The notes beneath the pieces were generated by a model, which was not told where the DNA came from, did not search any database, and worked only from the letters and a program-made list of their open reading frames with translations. 64,000 nucleotides of DNA from Cinclus cinclus (lineage: Eukaryota > Chordata > Aves > Passeriformes > Cinclidae), in the NCBI RefSeq assembly GCF_963662255.1, contig NC_085067.1, forward strand, positions 5,670,428-5,734,427, read 5' to 3'. This document shows, one piece after another, positions 47,601 to 60,576 of the stretch; position 1 is the stretch's first letter, and every line of letters starts with the position of its first letter. A program made the translations under genes and the position numbers.

Positions 47601-50394
47601 TGACCTCTGGGCAGAGCTGCAGAACAAATTGCCCCAAACAAATAGAAGAACTAAAGTTGGGGAGATTTATAAGCAGGAGAGCTCCAAGAAGCAGCTGGTG
47701 CAGTGGGGTTTAGATGGGTAATGGGAAGTATTTACAGCATTGGCAAAGTGGGCTGACAGGCAGGAGAGGTTTAGGCATCATTTAGGGCCAGAAATAAAAG
47801 ATATGACAGCTGGAAGATCTCTCACCACTGAGAGACACCCGGAATGAGGGATTCCTGCACTGTTCCTGCTCTTCCCTGTGTCCCAGATGCTGTAACTCCA
47901 GTGATTTGTGTTCCATTCAGACACTTGTGGCCCCACAAATGTCAAACAGTGCAGGGACAAAGAATAGAACTTCACCCAGGAGCTGGAGAAAACAGATGGG
48001 CAGGAAGGCATTTCCGACCTCTGTCATTCCAGGCTGATGAAGAGCAGGGAAAAGATTCATTTTGTGATTCTGTGAGATCAATTACAGCTGGATTTGATGC
48101 TGGAGCCTGGGGACTCTTCAGACAGTTGCAAGGTTTGGAGATAGTCCAGTATGAACAGAAGTCATTTTTCAGATGGAAGGGGATGAAAGATATGGGACAG
48201 CTGAGATTTAGCTGCAGATGCAAGAGAATAGAGAAGATACAGAGAACAGAGTGGTTCTCTGGTACCCTGTACTCAGAGAGAACAAGAAAACCAATATCCA
48301 GTTTCACTGCTGAAAGTTCATTCTCCTTGAGCATGAAGTGATAGTGAAGAACAGGAGTTGCGTTCTCATTCTAGATCATGGTTTGTCTCCAAATGAAGGG
48401 GGGAACCATCAGGTTCATCCTTGGGGCATGCAGGAATTCCTTGCCCGTTCATTTTCAGTAAAATCATTCAAGGGTGACCCAGTTCCCAAGGCTTTGCTCC
48501 AGTTCCAGTAGCCAGCAAAAGGCACAATTTTTGTGGCATCCTCACTGCCAGGCCAGGTGAGCTCTGGTCTCTGGGGACTGCCAGGGAGAGGAGGATGCTC
48601 TGCTCAGCTGACAGGTGTCCTCTTTCCAGGGTGACACATCTGAGCACCTCCATGGAAATTAAAATAATTCTTTCAAGATCTTGTCAGAGCTGCTCACCAG
48701 AGCTGCTCTGATTAACAAGCAGCACTGAACAGCAGCTCCTTTGTCTGTTTGATCACGGCCAGTCCTCAAGTGATGGATGAATTAAATATTTAATAGCCTG
48801 AGTGACAGCTCAGGACAGCTCAGCTCCTCTGTCAAAATGCTCCTGGAAGGTCCCACGTGCCTTGGAGCAGTCACAGGCACGGGAGGGAGGGCTGGCAGCA
48901 CCCCTGGCTGCTGTCCAGGCTCTGTGGCTGGAGGACCCATGGCTTGCCAGCCAAAAGGATGGATCTGAGCAGGGTGGGAGGATTCTAACAAGGATTTATG
49001 CTTTTCCAGAACGGACGTTATTTCCTGGGCTGCCACCAAACTGACAAAGGGGTTTTTTGCAACTTACTCAATGTTTATTCCACAGTGTATATCTCCATAT
49101 AATCCCGGACCAGGAGAAACAATTCAGAAGCTGCAAGACACACAGATGAGCTCTATTGGTAATTCCCAACTCCCACATGGAGAAATGCAGCATTGCACAA
49201 GCAAGAAAACACACTCTGAAATGGTCTTGCTGAACCCCATTGAATCCCAGCTCCACAGGTTGGTTGTGTCTAGTGCTGAACTTTAGACACTGAACATTAG
49301 AGAAATCCAAGGAAAGGACTTGCACAGGTGGAGCTGGGGAGGACTTGTGGCTGTGCATATTCCTGAAATCCCTTTGGTACCTGCTGTTTGACAGCTGGGA
49401 TCCTGGATATGGTCTTCTGGCTCTCCCCCAAAAATCAAACAAGCTACAGTGACTGTGGTTACAAACAGGAACACTTTAATTGCAACAAGGGCCCCTGCTA
49501 ATTTAGCAGAAACCCTTTCAGCTCAGGTAACTGCTCTGCTAATGAAACCAGAGCCATCCCCACTCCTGGCTCTCCATGGTAAAACCTCTGTCCTTTCCAG
49601 GGAGTGAATCTCACCATAGCTTCAGACAGAAGCTTTAATGGGCTTTTGCAGCCTTCAAGAGGAAGTGCTTGAAGGACAAAATAAATCATCTCTCTTACTG
49701 TGTTGTCATAAAATCCCCCTGCCCCTTAACATTCTTCTCGCATCACCCTCTAGTTCTGCCACTTCCCTCTTTCAATGTTCAGATTTATATTTGAAAGAGC
49801 AGATCAACCCAAGGGGAATAAAAAAAGACCCCCAATGTTTCCATTCCTCAGGCCTAGGATTTAGGAGATAAGAATTGCAGCACAACTCTAAACAACAAAC
49901 TCCCCTTTCTGAATGCAACGAGGAAAACACTGGGACAGGTCTCCATGGGGAACACTTAGGGAAAAGAACTTTTTCTCCTCTCTATGCTCTCTGCAGCCTT
50001 GGTGGGACACTGCCAGTTGTTTTTAATTGGCTTTGGCAAAGGTTTTAGTCTTGTAGGAATCAGGGACATGGGGTAGCAGAGATGGCTCTATAACTCTGCT
50101 CTGCAGGGGTCATGCCCAGGACAAATCCTTGGAAGGATCTGGCTGGGCTCTTGGTAGACCTCAAGTACTGCAAGGAATAGGAAAAGCTGTAGAGATCCAG
50201 AGCAGTCTATGCCAGACTGTAAAAAAGACAAAAATAAAGCAGCAAAGCCACCTCTGCATCCCAGCTTTTCTTAGAGCAATAACAACACAGCTAAACTGGG
50301 TCCCAAGTGTTGGCTCATATTTCCAAACACTTACTAACTATTGCAAAGAACAAGTGCCTCAGGGCTTGGCTGTATTTATGCTTTTGCTTTTCTT
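44641..50394. other. Unique non-coding sequence
   Basis: No gene or recognised element lies in this stretch. At 46970-47045 there is a repeat-free AT-rich stretch, and CpG sites are slightly enriched at 47045-47110 and near 47240. The open frame 47844-48341 (+, 165 codons) has no recognisable domain. Confidence 0.4.
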
Positions 50395-50650
50395 TAATAA
50401 AAGCTGCATTTATAATGCATGATTAATTGTTTTGCACAAGCCTCCCTTTTATGGGAACCTGTGAAATGTAAGTGATTTTTAATACCACCTCACAGACATC
50501 ACTCCTTCTTCCCACCCCCATTACCATTAATCCACACTGGAGAGAGATGTAACATTTGTCACTGCTTTATTATGAAGTGCAATGTTGCAAGTTATTTATG
50601 AGCTTGCTATTTATTGAAGTATTTGCTGGTAGTTTTAGCACTTCAACTTA
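50395..50650. other. AT-rich, conserved-looking non-coding block
   Basis: This is repeat-free sequence with ATGCATGATTAATTG near 50415, TTACCATTAATCCACAC near 50521 and TGCTTTATTATGAAG near 50562. It resembles conserved enhancer-type DNA; inference from texture. Confidence 0.25.
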
Positions 50651-52659
50651 GGGTGAGAATCAGCCACGTTTTCCCCACTGCCTGGCAGAACCTTCTGCTG
50701 TTTAACCCCTTCACTCCCAGTCTCTGGCTGTGTCCCCACAACAGTCACCCAGGGAAGTGTTTTTGGGCAGATTCTCTCCCCCATCACCTCCAAAGAAATG
50801 GACAAGGAAGTTCGTTCCCTTCTTGTTCTCTGTTGAAGGAAGGTGATGGTTGGAAAGGACCCAGAGGCAACAAAAAAAAAATAAATAATTTTTGAGATAA
50901 GAGCAAAGAGAGAACAGGAGCCAGTGCTCAGTGCCAGCCGTCCAGGGAGGGACAGAAATCACCTCCACTGAAAAGTGTGCAATGATGAGATCCACTGAAG
51001 TGTTAGACTGTGGGGTTTAGACATGCAAGATTTGGAGAGTGAACAATCTGTTACCCTGCTTCACCCAAGCCACATAAACGACATGGTAAACACAGAATGA
51101 ACTCACATTATTCTACCATGAACAGAAGAAATTCATCAGACTTCAGACTCATGAGAGATTCCAAGCCTAGGACTGAGCTCAAAGAGGGCTCTTAACTCAG
51201 AGACACAACTCCCAGCAGCTCCTGAGCTGCAGCCACCACTCCCACAGTGACTGTGGGCAGCCAGAGGGATCTGAGCCAAAAACTCCACAGAAAGCACAAA
51301 CTTGCCTTGGCTGAGCTCAGCTGCTTTTACATTTGCTTTTTATCAACTGCAGCTACCTAAGCAGTCAGTTTTCAGCTCCTGAAATGTCTTGCTGGAAAGT
51401 GTTTACAGCACTTAGCACTTTGTGCTGTGATCCCTTGCTGAAATGAAAGCCCATATTTTATTGAGAGGAGCAGACACTTTGCAGGCACAGCTTTACTTCA
51501 GTCTAACACAGCACCCTGGCACAGGCAGGATGCAGGGATGCTCTCCTGCTCTGGGCTATGCTGCAGGTATAGGTTTTGAAGGGTGTCAATTAGAAGGACA
51601 CAAATTCTGTTCAAAAGTTTTAATAGCCATGGGCAGAAATATTTGAATGTGTTTCCTCTCTTTCTATACATTTTTGCTCTAATCCTGCTGTGCCCGTGAC
51701 TTCACCTGTTGTGTTTCCTGCAACACCTTTGCTGACAGAAAATACTATTCCTTCTAAATAAGACAGCCGGATTTTCATGAAAATTCCATGTTTTTAGGAG
51801 AAGCCTGCTGATTGGAGGCATTTTGTGAAAAATCAAAACAAATCTGGGAACTTTGAGGTTTGGCTTCAAACTACCTTATGGTGTGAATAATTCAGGGAGG
51901 GAGGACCCACACTCCCACTGCATTTGTCAGAGCAAAGCAAAGTCACCTGTAATTTCTGAGCACTAAACACTCTGAAATGCTGTTAATAGAACATTTGGAT
52001 ATTTCCAGGGATTGTTCCAAAGAGAATGCAAGACACAAAACCACTCAAAGTCTTTTAACTCCCTTTTAGCAGACTTGTTCCCAGCTGATCCAGCTGACTC
52101 CAGGACCCCCTCCAGAGGGTAAAATTATAGAAATCCTCCACTCAGCAGCATTTTATGCTGCCCCTTGCACTGGGCTGGGTTCTGCCGATGGGAAGTCAGG
52201 GTAATTTCAAAATTCTTGCATCTACTGAGGCCTGAGTGAAGAAAGGGGGTGTTTGATTGAGCCTCAGTGGTGTCCTGGCCCCCAGCTGGAGCTCAGGAAA
52301 GGGAGTTCTCCATGACGAAAGCAAGGAGCAGCTTCTGTGCATCACAGTGTGTGCCAGCCCTGCTCTGCTCTTCCAACCCAACACCTTTATCCTTCACTCT
52401 GTGCCTCAGTTTCCCTCTCTTCAAACCCTCCTGGTGAAGCATCACAAGTATTCCCCAGGTGTGGCTGAGCTCCAGAGTGGAAGCAGAAGCTCCAGGACCT
52501 CTCTCCCTCTCCTTAGAGTCCAAGAGAGGCAGAGCAGGATGCTGCACCTTAGAGCTTCTATCCACGGACAGACTGGGCTGGCAGGAGCTGGGCAGTGGAC
52601 ATGGGGGGGAGCAGCTTTGCTAAGAACAAACAGGATAATAAACCACCTTCCTGAGTGCA
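50651..52659. other. Unique non-coding sequence
   Basis: Nothing recognised. Confidence 0.45.
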
Positions 52660-52780
52660 GAGAAGCCCAACCTGACCTCATTTATATGCAAATTGTGGCG
52701 CATTTCTCCTCCTCTTTCGGGGCAGGTGAGCAGAGTACAAGATGTGGATAACAACGGCACATTTGCATTCCACCAGGGCT
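52660..52780. other. Block with an octamer-type site
   Basis: ATTTATATGCAAATTGTGGC lies at about 52679-52698 and contains ATGCAAAT, the POU/octamer consensus. It is followed by CATTTGCATT near 52760, which contains ATTTGCAT, the reverse complement of the same octamer. Two opposite-facing octamers within about 80 bp are unusual for random sequence. Confidence 0.35.
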
Positions 52781-53689
52781 GGTAGGAACTTCTCTCTGCT
52801 TTGTTCGGGGATTTAGGCTGTGTTTAAAACACAAAATCCCTTTTACAGAAAGCAGCTCCATTTGGTTGCCACCTGGTACAGAATCACCAGAGCCTCGGGA
52901 AATTTTCAGCCGGCAGTTCGCACACCCTTTGTCAGCAGAGTTTGACTCCTTGTTCTGTCATCAGGCTCTATTGGCATGGAAAGCAGGCTCTGGTGCTGAG
53001 GAATCCATCTGTTCCTGCTGTTCCCTCCTCACCTGAAGGCAGGCAGTCCTATTTTCAGTGCTTTGGGTACCTGTGAGTTGAAAGGACCTAAGAAATTAGA
53101 GATTGGGAGAAAAAAAAATAAAAGTGAACAGCAGATGTTCTTCCCTGGTTTTCCCTTAGCCTGGTTTTCCCTGGAGAAGCAGACCTCACGTATCCCAAAA
53201 GTTGGGTGCCAGGCTATTTTTCTTTCCAAAATCAGAGGTGAAATAACTCGAATTCAGCAGGAGCTTAGATGGATCTGCCCACACAAATAACTGTGTTCTC
53301 CAAGATTTTGAAGATCTCTGTTCCTATAGGCATTTTCTTACCAACCATGGCAAAATCCACATCCTCCATAAATCTACACAACTTCCTTGTCCATGATCTT
53401 TCAACAGCTACTCCAACTCTTTCTGAAGACCAGTTACCTTGTCCCCGGATTCCCCCAGCTTGCTCTTATCTCATCCACTCTGCAGTTGGAGGAAGTTTGG
53501 ATGAACTTCCAAATTTGAGGCATTCTGCTCCTCCACAGTCTGGCGTTAATCTTGCATGGTGACCCACAGCTTTCAGGGGAAGAGAGTAAAGAGGAAGTGA
53601 GTTGTGTTTTTAAAGGACAAAAAAAAAAAAATAACATCATATTTTTATGCAAATGGCTTTCAACTCCAAGTAGGGGCAAGAGAGAAAAT
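52781..53689. other. Unique non-coding sequence
   Basis: An A12-13 run lies near 53619-53631. Nothing else is recognised. Confidence 0.45.
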
Positions 53690-53905
53690 GGGGGAAGAAA
53701 TCCATTTAAAAAATCTTAGTGCTTCTGTTATTTTCTCCTTTATGTTTTCACTGTGGCTTTAGTGGCTCTTTAAAGATGTACTACAAAGCTTTTAATAAAA
53801 GCCAGAATGAAAGGCAGAATCCTCTTTCAGATCCTAAATCAGTCTTGCAATACGTGTCTAGACTCACACTTCCCTAACACATTAACTTTTTAGAAGTGAG
53901 ATATT
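53690..53905. other. AT-rich stretch, possibly conserved
   Basis: This is repeat-free AT-rich sequence without a recognised element. Regulatory function is possible but unsupported beyond composition. Confidence 0.15.
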
Positions 53906-55799
53906 GTAAAAGCCTCTAATCCCTTCAGCTCCTGCTGAACTCCCTGTTAAGGAGGGCTCTGTGTGTTCCTGTTTGGATGGGAAGCAACAACACTAACAAT
54001 GACCCCTTCCAGACAACATTTAATAGGCAAGTAGATCACTGCAAGTACTTTTTATTTGTGCCTCTCACTCATCTGCAGTCCTTTCTACCACCCCATGAGC
54101 GCTGAGGGAAGGATTGCTTTGAACTCACTAAGCAAATAATGCAGGAGTTTGGTCCTAGTGCTGATGGTGACAGCACTGGATTCCGGTGCTGGTTGATTCC
54201 ACCAAAACCAGGTTACAGCAACAGCCATTCCATCCTCAGCAGCAACAATTTCCTCTGGTCACAGCTCTGCAGTTTCTCTTCCCCAGGAATTCAATTTTCA
54301 GTGCTGCTGGCTTTCCAAACTGTGAGTCCTTGGCAGCTTTTATCAGCCCAGTAACATGTTCTGCTGTAATTTGCAGTTTGGAGACTTAGCAAGATTTCTA
54401 GTTTGCTTCCAGGCCTAAGTGTAGCATCTACAAATTGTCTCTTGAGAAAAGGTAACAAGCAGTGTCTAAAGAAAGTGTGGATTTGATTTTTTCTTAAAAG
54501 ACTCAACATTCTCAGTCCCAAGCAGGAGCTGTACTGATTTGCTTCCAGTGGAGATGCCAACCTGCTGATTCTTCTGCTGGGGAATGCCAAGGGCAAAACA
54601 ACAGGTCACTGAGAAATCATGGGGTTTGTCTGGAGCTACAGAAACAAACTGGTTGTGAACTCAAGATCCCCTGAGATCCCAGCTCCATTCCTGGCCTCCC
54701 CACCTCCCACACAACCACAGGCAAATCACTTCATCTCACAAAACTCAGTTACCCAGCTGTGAAGGGAGGATAAAAAGAGCTTTGTTCCTCCAGGCCCTTG
54801 TTTGACGTTGCTGTGCAGACTGCAACCCCTGTGATGCACAAACTCTTGCTCTTCCCTTGTACGTACAACTGTTTTTTTTTTTTTTTTTTAACAACCACCA
54901 AATGAATCCATGATCCCAAAGACTCAAGAGAAGTACCTGGAAGTACAACAGAGTGTGTTGCTTTCCTGAATTGCCTACAGCCTTTGGAAGCAGGCTCAAC
55001 TTGTGAGCAACTGCCCCAGCAGCCACAAACCTCAGGAGCCCCAGGCAGACTGCAGCTGAATTTAGATCTTCTCTTCCAGGCTTCAGCTGGGATTTCCACA
55101 GACTGATTTCTCTCCCCAGTGCAGGCAGGCTGCTCAGAGGGATCCCTTGTTTGAGTGGTTAGTTATTACCCTCCTGCAGGGAGGAAGGGCCCTGTTTGTA
55201 CTGTGAACACCAGACAAGCTGCTCTGAGCAGAGCCGAGAGTGCCAAGTCCTCCATCAAAGCATCAAGGCCAGAACCCCTCGTGTGTGCACCAGAAACCAC
55301 AGGAAACCATCTCTGGTGCTGCTAAACCTCTGTGCAGAGCCAGGGGAAAGCCAGGAAGAGCAGAATTCCTGACCCAGGTCCTCTGGGGTGCTTTGTGCTG
55401 AGTCCAGCTGTCCCCTTTGCCCACGGGGAGCCCTCTCAGATGTGTAACCCCATCCCCTGCAGCATCATTTTCGGGAGGACTCAAATTATCAAAACCCAAG
55501 ACTTGGTCCTTGCCAGATTAAAAAAAAAAAAAAGCTTGATGAAACTGAAACATCTTTGCCCTGGGGCCACTTGATGCTTGCTTAACTGCATCACTCCATT
55601 AAGGATGATACCATTTAAGGCTGAATGTCTGGTTTGCATTAAGATTGATGGCAGCTGGTTAGCCATATTCCTTGGATATTAACAGCAGAGCTTTATCCTC
55701 ATTGCTTCTAACAAGATGAAGGACTTCACACTCAGCCAGCAGGAAACCAAGTTTGACTATTACCAGCAACTAAAGAGTCAAAAAGAAGCAAAGATAATT
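53906..55799. other. Unique non-coding sequence with homopolymers
   Basis: T18 at 54872-54889 and A14 near 55520-55533 are the only clear features. Confidence 0.45.
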
Positions 55800-56070
55800 C
55801 TGCATCAGTAGCCAGACACACATTAGATGCAATAATTTCCAGGATCCCATGCACACTTTACCCAGGTTCCAACCTAAGCTGTGAAACAACATTTCAAAGA
55901 CAATTAAAACATCATAAGCAATCATGTGTGAATATTCCTGAATGCAGCTGCTCAATAAGAAACAATGACAGATCAGCAAAGAAAGAAATCATGGTTTAAT
56001 CTAATCTTTAATGGGTGTTTATTAATTTAATGATTATCCCAAATTAGAATGAGCCACTTGTTACAGACTA
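55800..56070. other. AT-rich, conserved-looking non-coding block
   Basis: This is repeat-free sequence with TTTAATCTAATCTTTAATGG near 55994 and TTATTAATTTAATGATTATC near 56019, a cluster of homeodomain-like cores. Compositional evidence only. Confidence 0.25.
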
Positions 56071-59059
56071 AGCTGGATCCAAGGCTCAGCATTCAACAGG
56101 TTCATGGGCAATGAAAATGAGATTTGTGTACAGAATGAACACACCTGATCCTGCTGGAACATCCTATGTTGATTAAATTATCTGGACAGAGGCCACCAGC
56201 ACAGATTGGAAAAAGGGGCAGCAAACCAAGGAGTCATAGTTAAGATGGGGGGTAATATAAGAGCACAGAAGAAGTAAAAGAAAATTAAACTGGTCCCATG
56301 ATTGCTGCAGAACAGACAGAAATCTTTAGAAAAACACTCCCTGGAGGAAGAGGAATGGTTGTGTCTAAGAGAAGACCAAGGGAGAGGTTTGAGTTGCTCA
56401 GGCTGAGAAGGCAAAGTGGGGCAGGAACGTCTGGGTGGAATTTGGGCATATCCACTATGAGAAAGGGTGGAAGATGTCACCTGTCAAGCACTGCTGCTGT
56501 TCCCTGCAGTTGTTAAACCAAGGCTGAACACCCTGGTGAAAGAGAGACCAGCTCAGCAATCCTCCAGGGGGACACAACACCAGGAAAGCCTCCCCTGCCC
56601 ACCCAATTCCCAGCTGGAAGAGCTGCAAGTCCACATTAAACAGCAGCAGTCAAACACCTCTGACCACACTTCTACAGCCCACGAGACAAACAGATTTTCC
56701 TGTGTCCTCAGAACTACAAGCCCAAGCTCCTGCTCAGTGATTCAGCTGATCAGCTTCAGTTTATCTGCAGAAAGTCCCAGCAGAGGAGCTCAGAGGCTGG
56801 GGCAGGGCTGCCCAGCTCTGGGTCCTGCTCTCAGATCATGGCCACGAGCACAGGCCTGGCAGAGGATAGATGGCAGTGCTTAACTTTGCATTAGAGAAGG
56901 TAAGTGCTGAATAGAAAAAGGGTCTGATCTTACATCCAAAGCCTGCAGGGATAGGGCAGGAATTTAACTGAAGAGAAAGAGCAGTGTTCACCCACCTTTC
57001 ATCCTCCTCTAATATGCTCTGTCTTTCCAGACAACTAATTCTGTTCCCTCAGGGATAAGCCAACATCTTGCTGGGCTATTTTTAATCCTCCTCAGCTACC
57101 CAGGTGGACAACTGTATTTGTGGAGAGCACCCCAGGCGGGCTCAAACACACTCAATTACTGAATCCTCAGGTCTTGGACTCCAGCTCCTGCTTCTCCAGA
57201 GGTAAATGTGTCACTGCCTCCTCGGGGCCTCTGGCCTGACACACATTCCTCCTTACTGGAGCTCACTTCATTAACCACCAGTGCTTACCTCTCACTTTTA
57301 TTGCTTCTTTGGCTTTAAGGGTGTCTGAGCTAAGGGTTTATCAAAGCAGATCATCCACAGCTGGCTCAGTGCTGCAGCAAAATGCTCACTAATGGCCCAG
57401 CTGGAATTCAGCTTTTGGTCTCACACCTGCCCAGGTGTCTGCACAGACTCGGTGCCTTTGTGTCATTGCCTTGACATTGGCCCCAGGTCTGAGATGGGGG
57501 ATCAGTTCTGTTCTCTGTGGATGAACAAAGGTATTCATTTGCATGAGTAACCACCTACCATGCCAGGCCAAATATTGTCCATGTTTTCATCAGAAGATTA
57601 ATTAGTGCTTGGAAAGAAAAGATTAAAGTGAGTTGTCTTTGCTGCCCAGATGGAGCAGGAAGAAAATTGCTTTTGCTGTGTCTCCAGCAGTGGATTCACC
57701 CTCCCCAAAGCCACTGCTGAACCAGTAACTCATGGTGCTTGGACACAAACAGGACACCCTGGGATAACAAACAGTCCCAGATGGTTTGTGTCTGCAATAT
57801 AGCTCATGTCACACCTCGATGGATTGTCTATCACTCAGATTTATATTCCCAAAGCAAAATGGCTAAAAGGTAGTATTCTGGGGCATTTTATTTTCATTAA
57901 AAAAAAAAAAAAACACACGAAAGGGTGATTTATACTAGGGGGAAAAGCCTGGAAGGCACAAGTTTCTTTTTGCAGTTGTACATCCAAAGACCAGACCAAG
58001 AGCTGGTGTTGCTTAAGGCACTGTGGCATCTCATCCAGCACTACAAAGATTGTTAAGCCTCTACATCTTTTCCTAGTAGGGAAAAAACAGGTGATCTGTG
58101 CATTTATTTTAAGACAAAGATTTTTTTTTTGGTAGGTGTAACTACTAAGATCCAAGAGACACTCCCACCATCAGCCAAGGCAGAGAAGTTTGCATCAGTC
58201 TTTTGGTCAAGGGGGAGTTCATCAGAAATCCCAACTTCTGGCATGAGCTACAAGAATTTTTACCCAAGGCCAGCACTGTGTGTGATACTGTGACCCTTGG
58301 CTTTAATGTGCATATTAACACATCCCACATGTCTTTGGAAAAGGCTGCTGAGCAGCAAAGGACGTTTGGAGCTGCTGTACAGCAAGATACAGACATTTGC
58401 TGCTGTGTGACTTGCAGTGCATTCTAATAATCACACACTTAGAGCTGCAATCTGCTCATCCTGCCAAAAGGAAGTGGTGAAATTATTTGAGAATTCTCTC
58501 TGATGGTCCTCACAGATCCCATAAGGTGACTCCACAACAAAAGCCATCAGAGGAATGCGTGGTACTTGGGAATAGCTGTTTCTGTTTGCTAATAAACAAT
58601 GGACCAGCACAAGCACAGGACAGATATCCAGGGATGGGACCCTCTCCAGTGGCCCCCTGCTGCCAGGAAATCACATTCTGAACTGAGTTCTCAGCCTAGA
58701 CACCTCCTAGGAAAAGAGAAAGAATATAGGAGCTTCATATGAGCTTCTAGGAAATAGATTTGTTGCCAGTTGTTTTTCTGAGTCTTCTGTTTTCCTTCTT
58801 GCTGCAGTCCCAGTGTGGCAGAGAGGAACGTGGCCCTTTTCTTCAGCTGTCCTTTCCCCAGGGAGCACAGCAAGCACAAGGAAATGCAGATTCCAAACAA
58901 ACCTGCTGGGCAGCCTAAACCCAAGGCCAGTTGGGGCCGTTCAAGGGTCAGCAGGTGTTTTCCATGAAGGGAGCAACACCATTTTGGGAATGGGCAGGAT
59001 CAAGTGGCAAGACACAGGGACACACAACACAAGAGCAGTCAACCACTGGGCTGGCCAAG
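56071..59059. other. Unique non-coding sequence
   Basis: No gene or element is recognised. An A run lies near 57899-57913. The open frame 58203-58427 (+, 74 codons) has non-repetitive composition but no recognisable domain. Confidence 0.42.
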
Positions 59060-59082
59060 CAGACAGACAGACAGACAGACAT
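59060..59082. repeat. (CAGA)n microsatellite
   Basis: Five to six tandem CAGA units. Confidence 0.9.
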
Positions 59083-60064
59083 CTGCACTGCAGTGTGGAA
59101 TGGAAAAGCTGGATGTTAACACCTGCACCATTTGGACACGGAGGGGACATCCTGTCTCATCAGAAGGTTCTCAAAATCTAAAATCTGCTTTGCCTGGGTA
59201 CAAACTCTACACAAAATGCCCAAAGCACAAACTGCCCTGTGCCAAAGGCCCACAGCCACTTCTCAGGGCCTTCCTGCCAGTGTCAGATGTGTCCTAGATA
59301 CACCAGGTGTGAGCTCAGACCACAGCATGAAGATCAGGACTGATGTTCATTGTGTGAACTTGATTCAGATCTCATGGGAAGTCAGTCTGGAAAGCAGAGG
59401 GAGAGAAAGCTGCAGAGCTGATGGACTTGGAGCAGCCTGTGTTGCTAAGGAGACACCACAGCATCCTCCAGCTGGAATTTCCTCAGTGATGAAGCGCTCC
59501 AGGAACATCTGCTCACCACCAAGGGGATGAAGCCAGGGTCAGGTTAATGTCATGGCAAGGTCCTGGCAGGCAGGGGCAGATGCACCCAAGGGAGAAAATC
59601 TTCAGCAGGCACCAAACCAAACCACGGCCATGAGTTTGGTACAGACCTTCTGCCTGAGACTGCAGAGCAGGATTCCACATTGTCTCATTTTCTTCACTGC
59701 TGAAAATCATGAGTTCATTCCTCAGCACCTTGGTTCTCACAGCTGGAGACAGGACAGAGCTGCTGGCAGGACAGGCCTTGTGAAAAAGGCAGCCCTGGCC
59801 ATCTGGCAGGGTGGCTTTCAGTGACATCTCTCCTGGCACAGCAAACTGTGACTCTGCAAAGCTTCTCCCACTGACTCAGTGACTCTGCATGGCTGGTTAT
59901 TAATGCTGCTGCCAGAGCAGCTTCTCCCAGGATTTGCTCATCTCCTGCTTTGTGAATGCCTGACAGCTTCCAGCATTGCTGCTGGAGGTTGCAGGAGGAA
60001 ATGGAGAGATGGAATTGGGCTGTTTCCCTGTTCATGCAGCAGCTTAGAGGCCATGGGAAGCAGG
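59083..60064. other. Unique non-coding sequence
   Basis: Nothing recognised. Confidence 0.45.
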
Positions 60065-60576
60065 TGATGATGGATGGATGGATGGATGGATGGATGGATG
60101 GATGGATGGATGGATGGATGGATGATGGATGGATGGATGATGGATGGATGGATGATGGATGGATGGATGGATGGATGAATGGATGGATGGATGGATGAAT
60201 GGATGGATGATGGATGGATGGATGGATGATGGATGATGGATGATGGATGGATGGATGATGGATGGATAATGGATGGATGATGGATGGATGGATGATGGAT
60301 GGATGATGGATGAATGATGGATGGATGGATGATGGATGGATGATGGATGAATGGATGGATGATGGATGGATGATGGATGGATGGATGATGGATGGATGGA
60401 TGATGGATGGATGGATGGATGGATGGATGATGGATGGATGATGGATGGATGGATGATGGATGATGGATGGATGATGGATGGATGATGGATGGATGATGAT
60501 GGATGGATGGATGGATGGATGGAGTGGATGGATGGATGGATGATGGATGGATGGATGGATGGATGGATGGATGGAC
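60065..60576. repeat. (GGAT)n array with ATG interruptions, about 510 bp
   Basis: GGAT units dominate and are broken at irregular intervals by a trinucleotide step (GATGATGG), and in a few places by GAATGG, GATAATGG or GAGTGG. The first block of about 14 GGAT units (60070-60122) and the last block are the most regular; the centre alternates short GGAT blocks with ATG steps. All open frames through it (Ile-His-Pro-Ser repeats on minus, Met-Asp-Gly-Trp repeats on plus) come from the repeat itself. Confidence 0.98.

Noticed and set aside
47844..48341. 165-codon plus-strand open frame
   Set aside because: No recognisable domain or exon structure.
58203..58427. 74-codon frame with non-repetitive, protein-like composition
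   Set aside because: I recognise no family, the length is within chance, and there is no clear splice pair.
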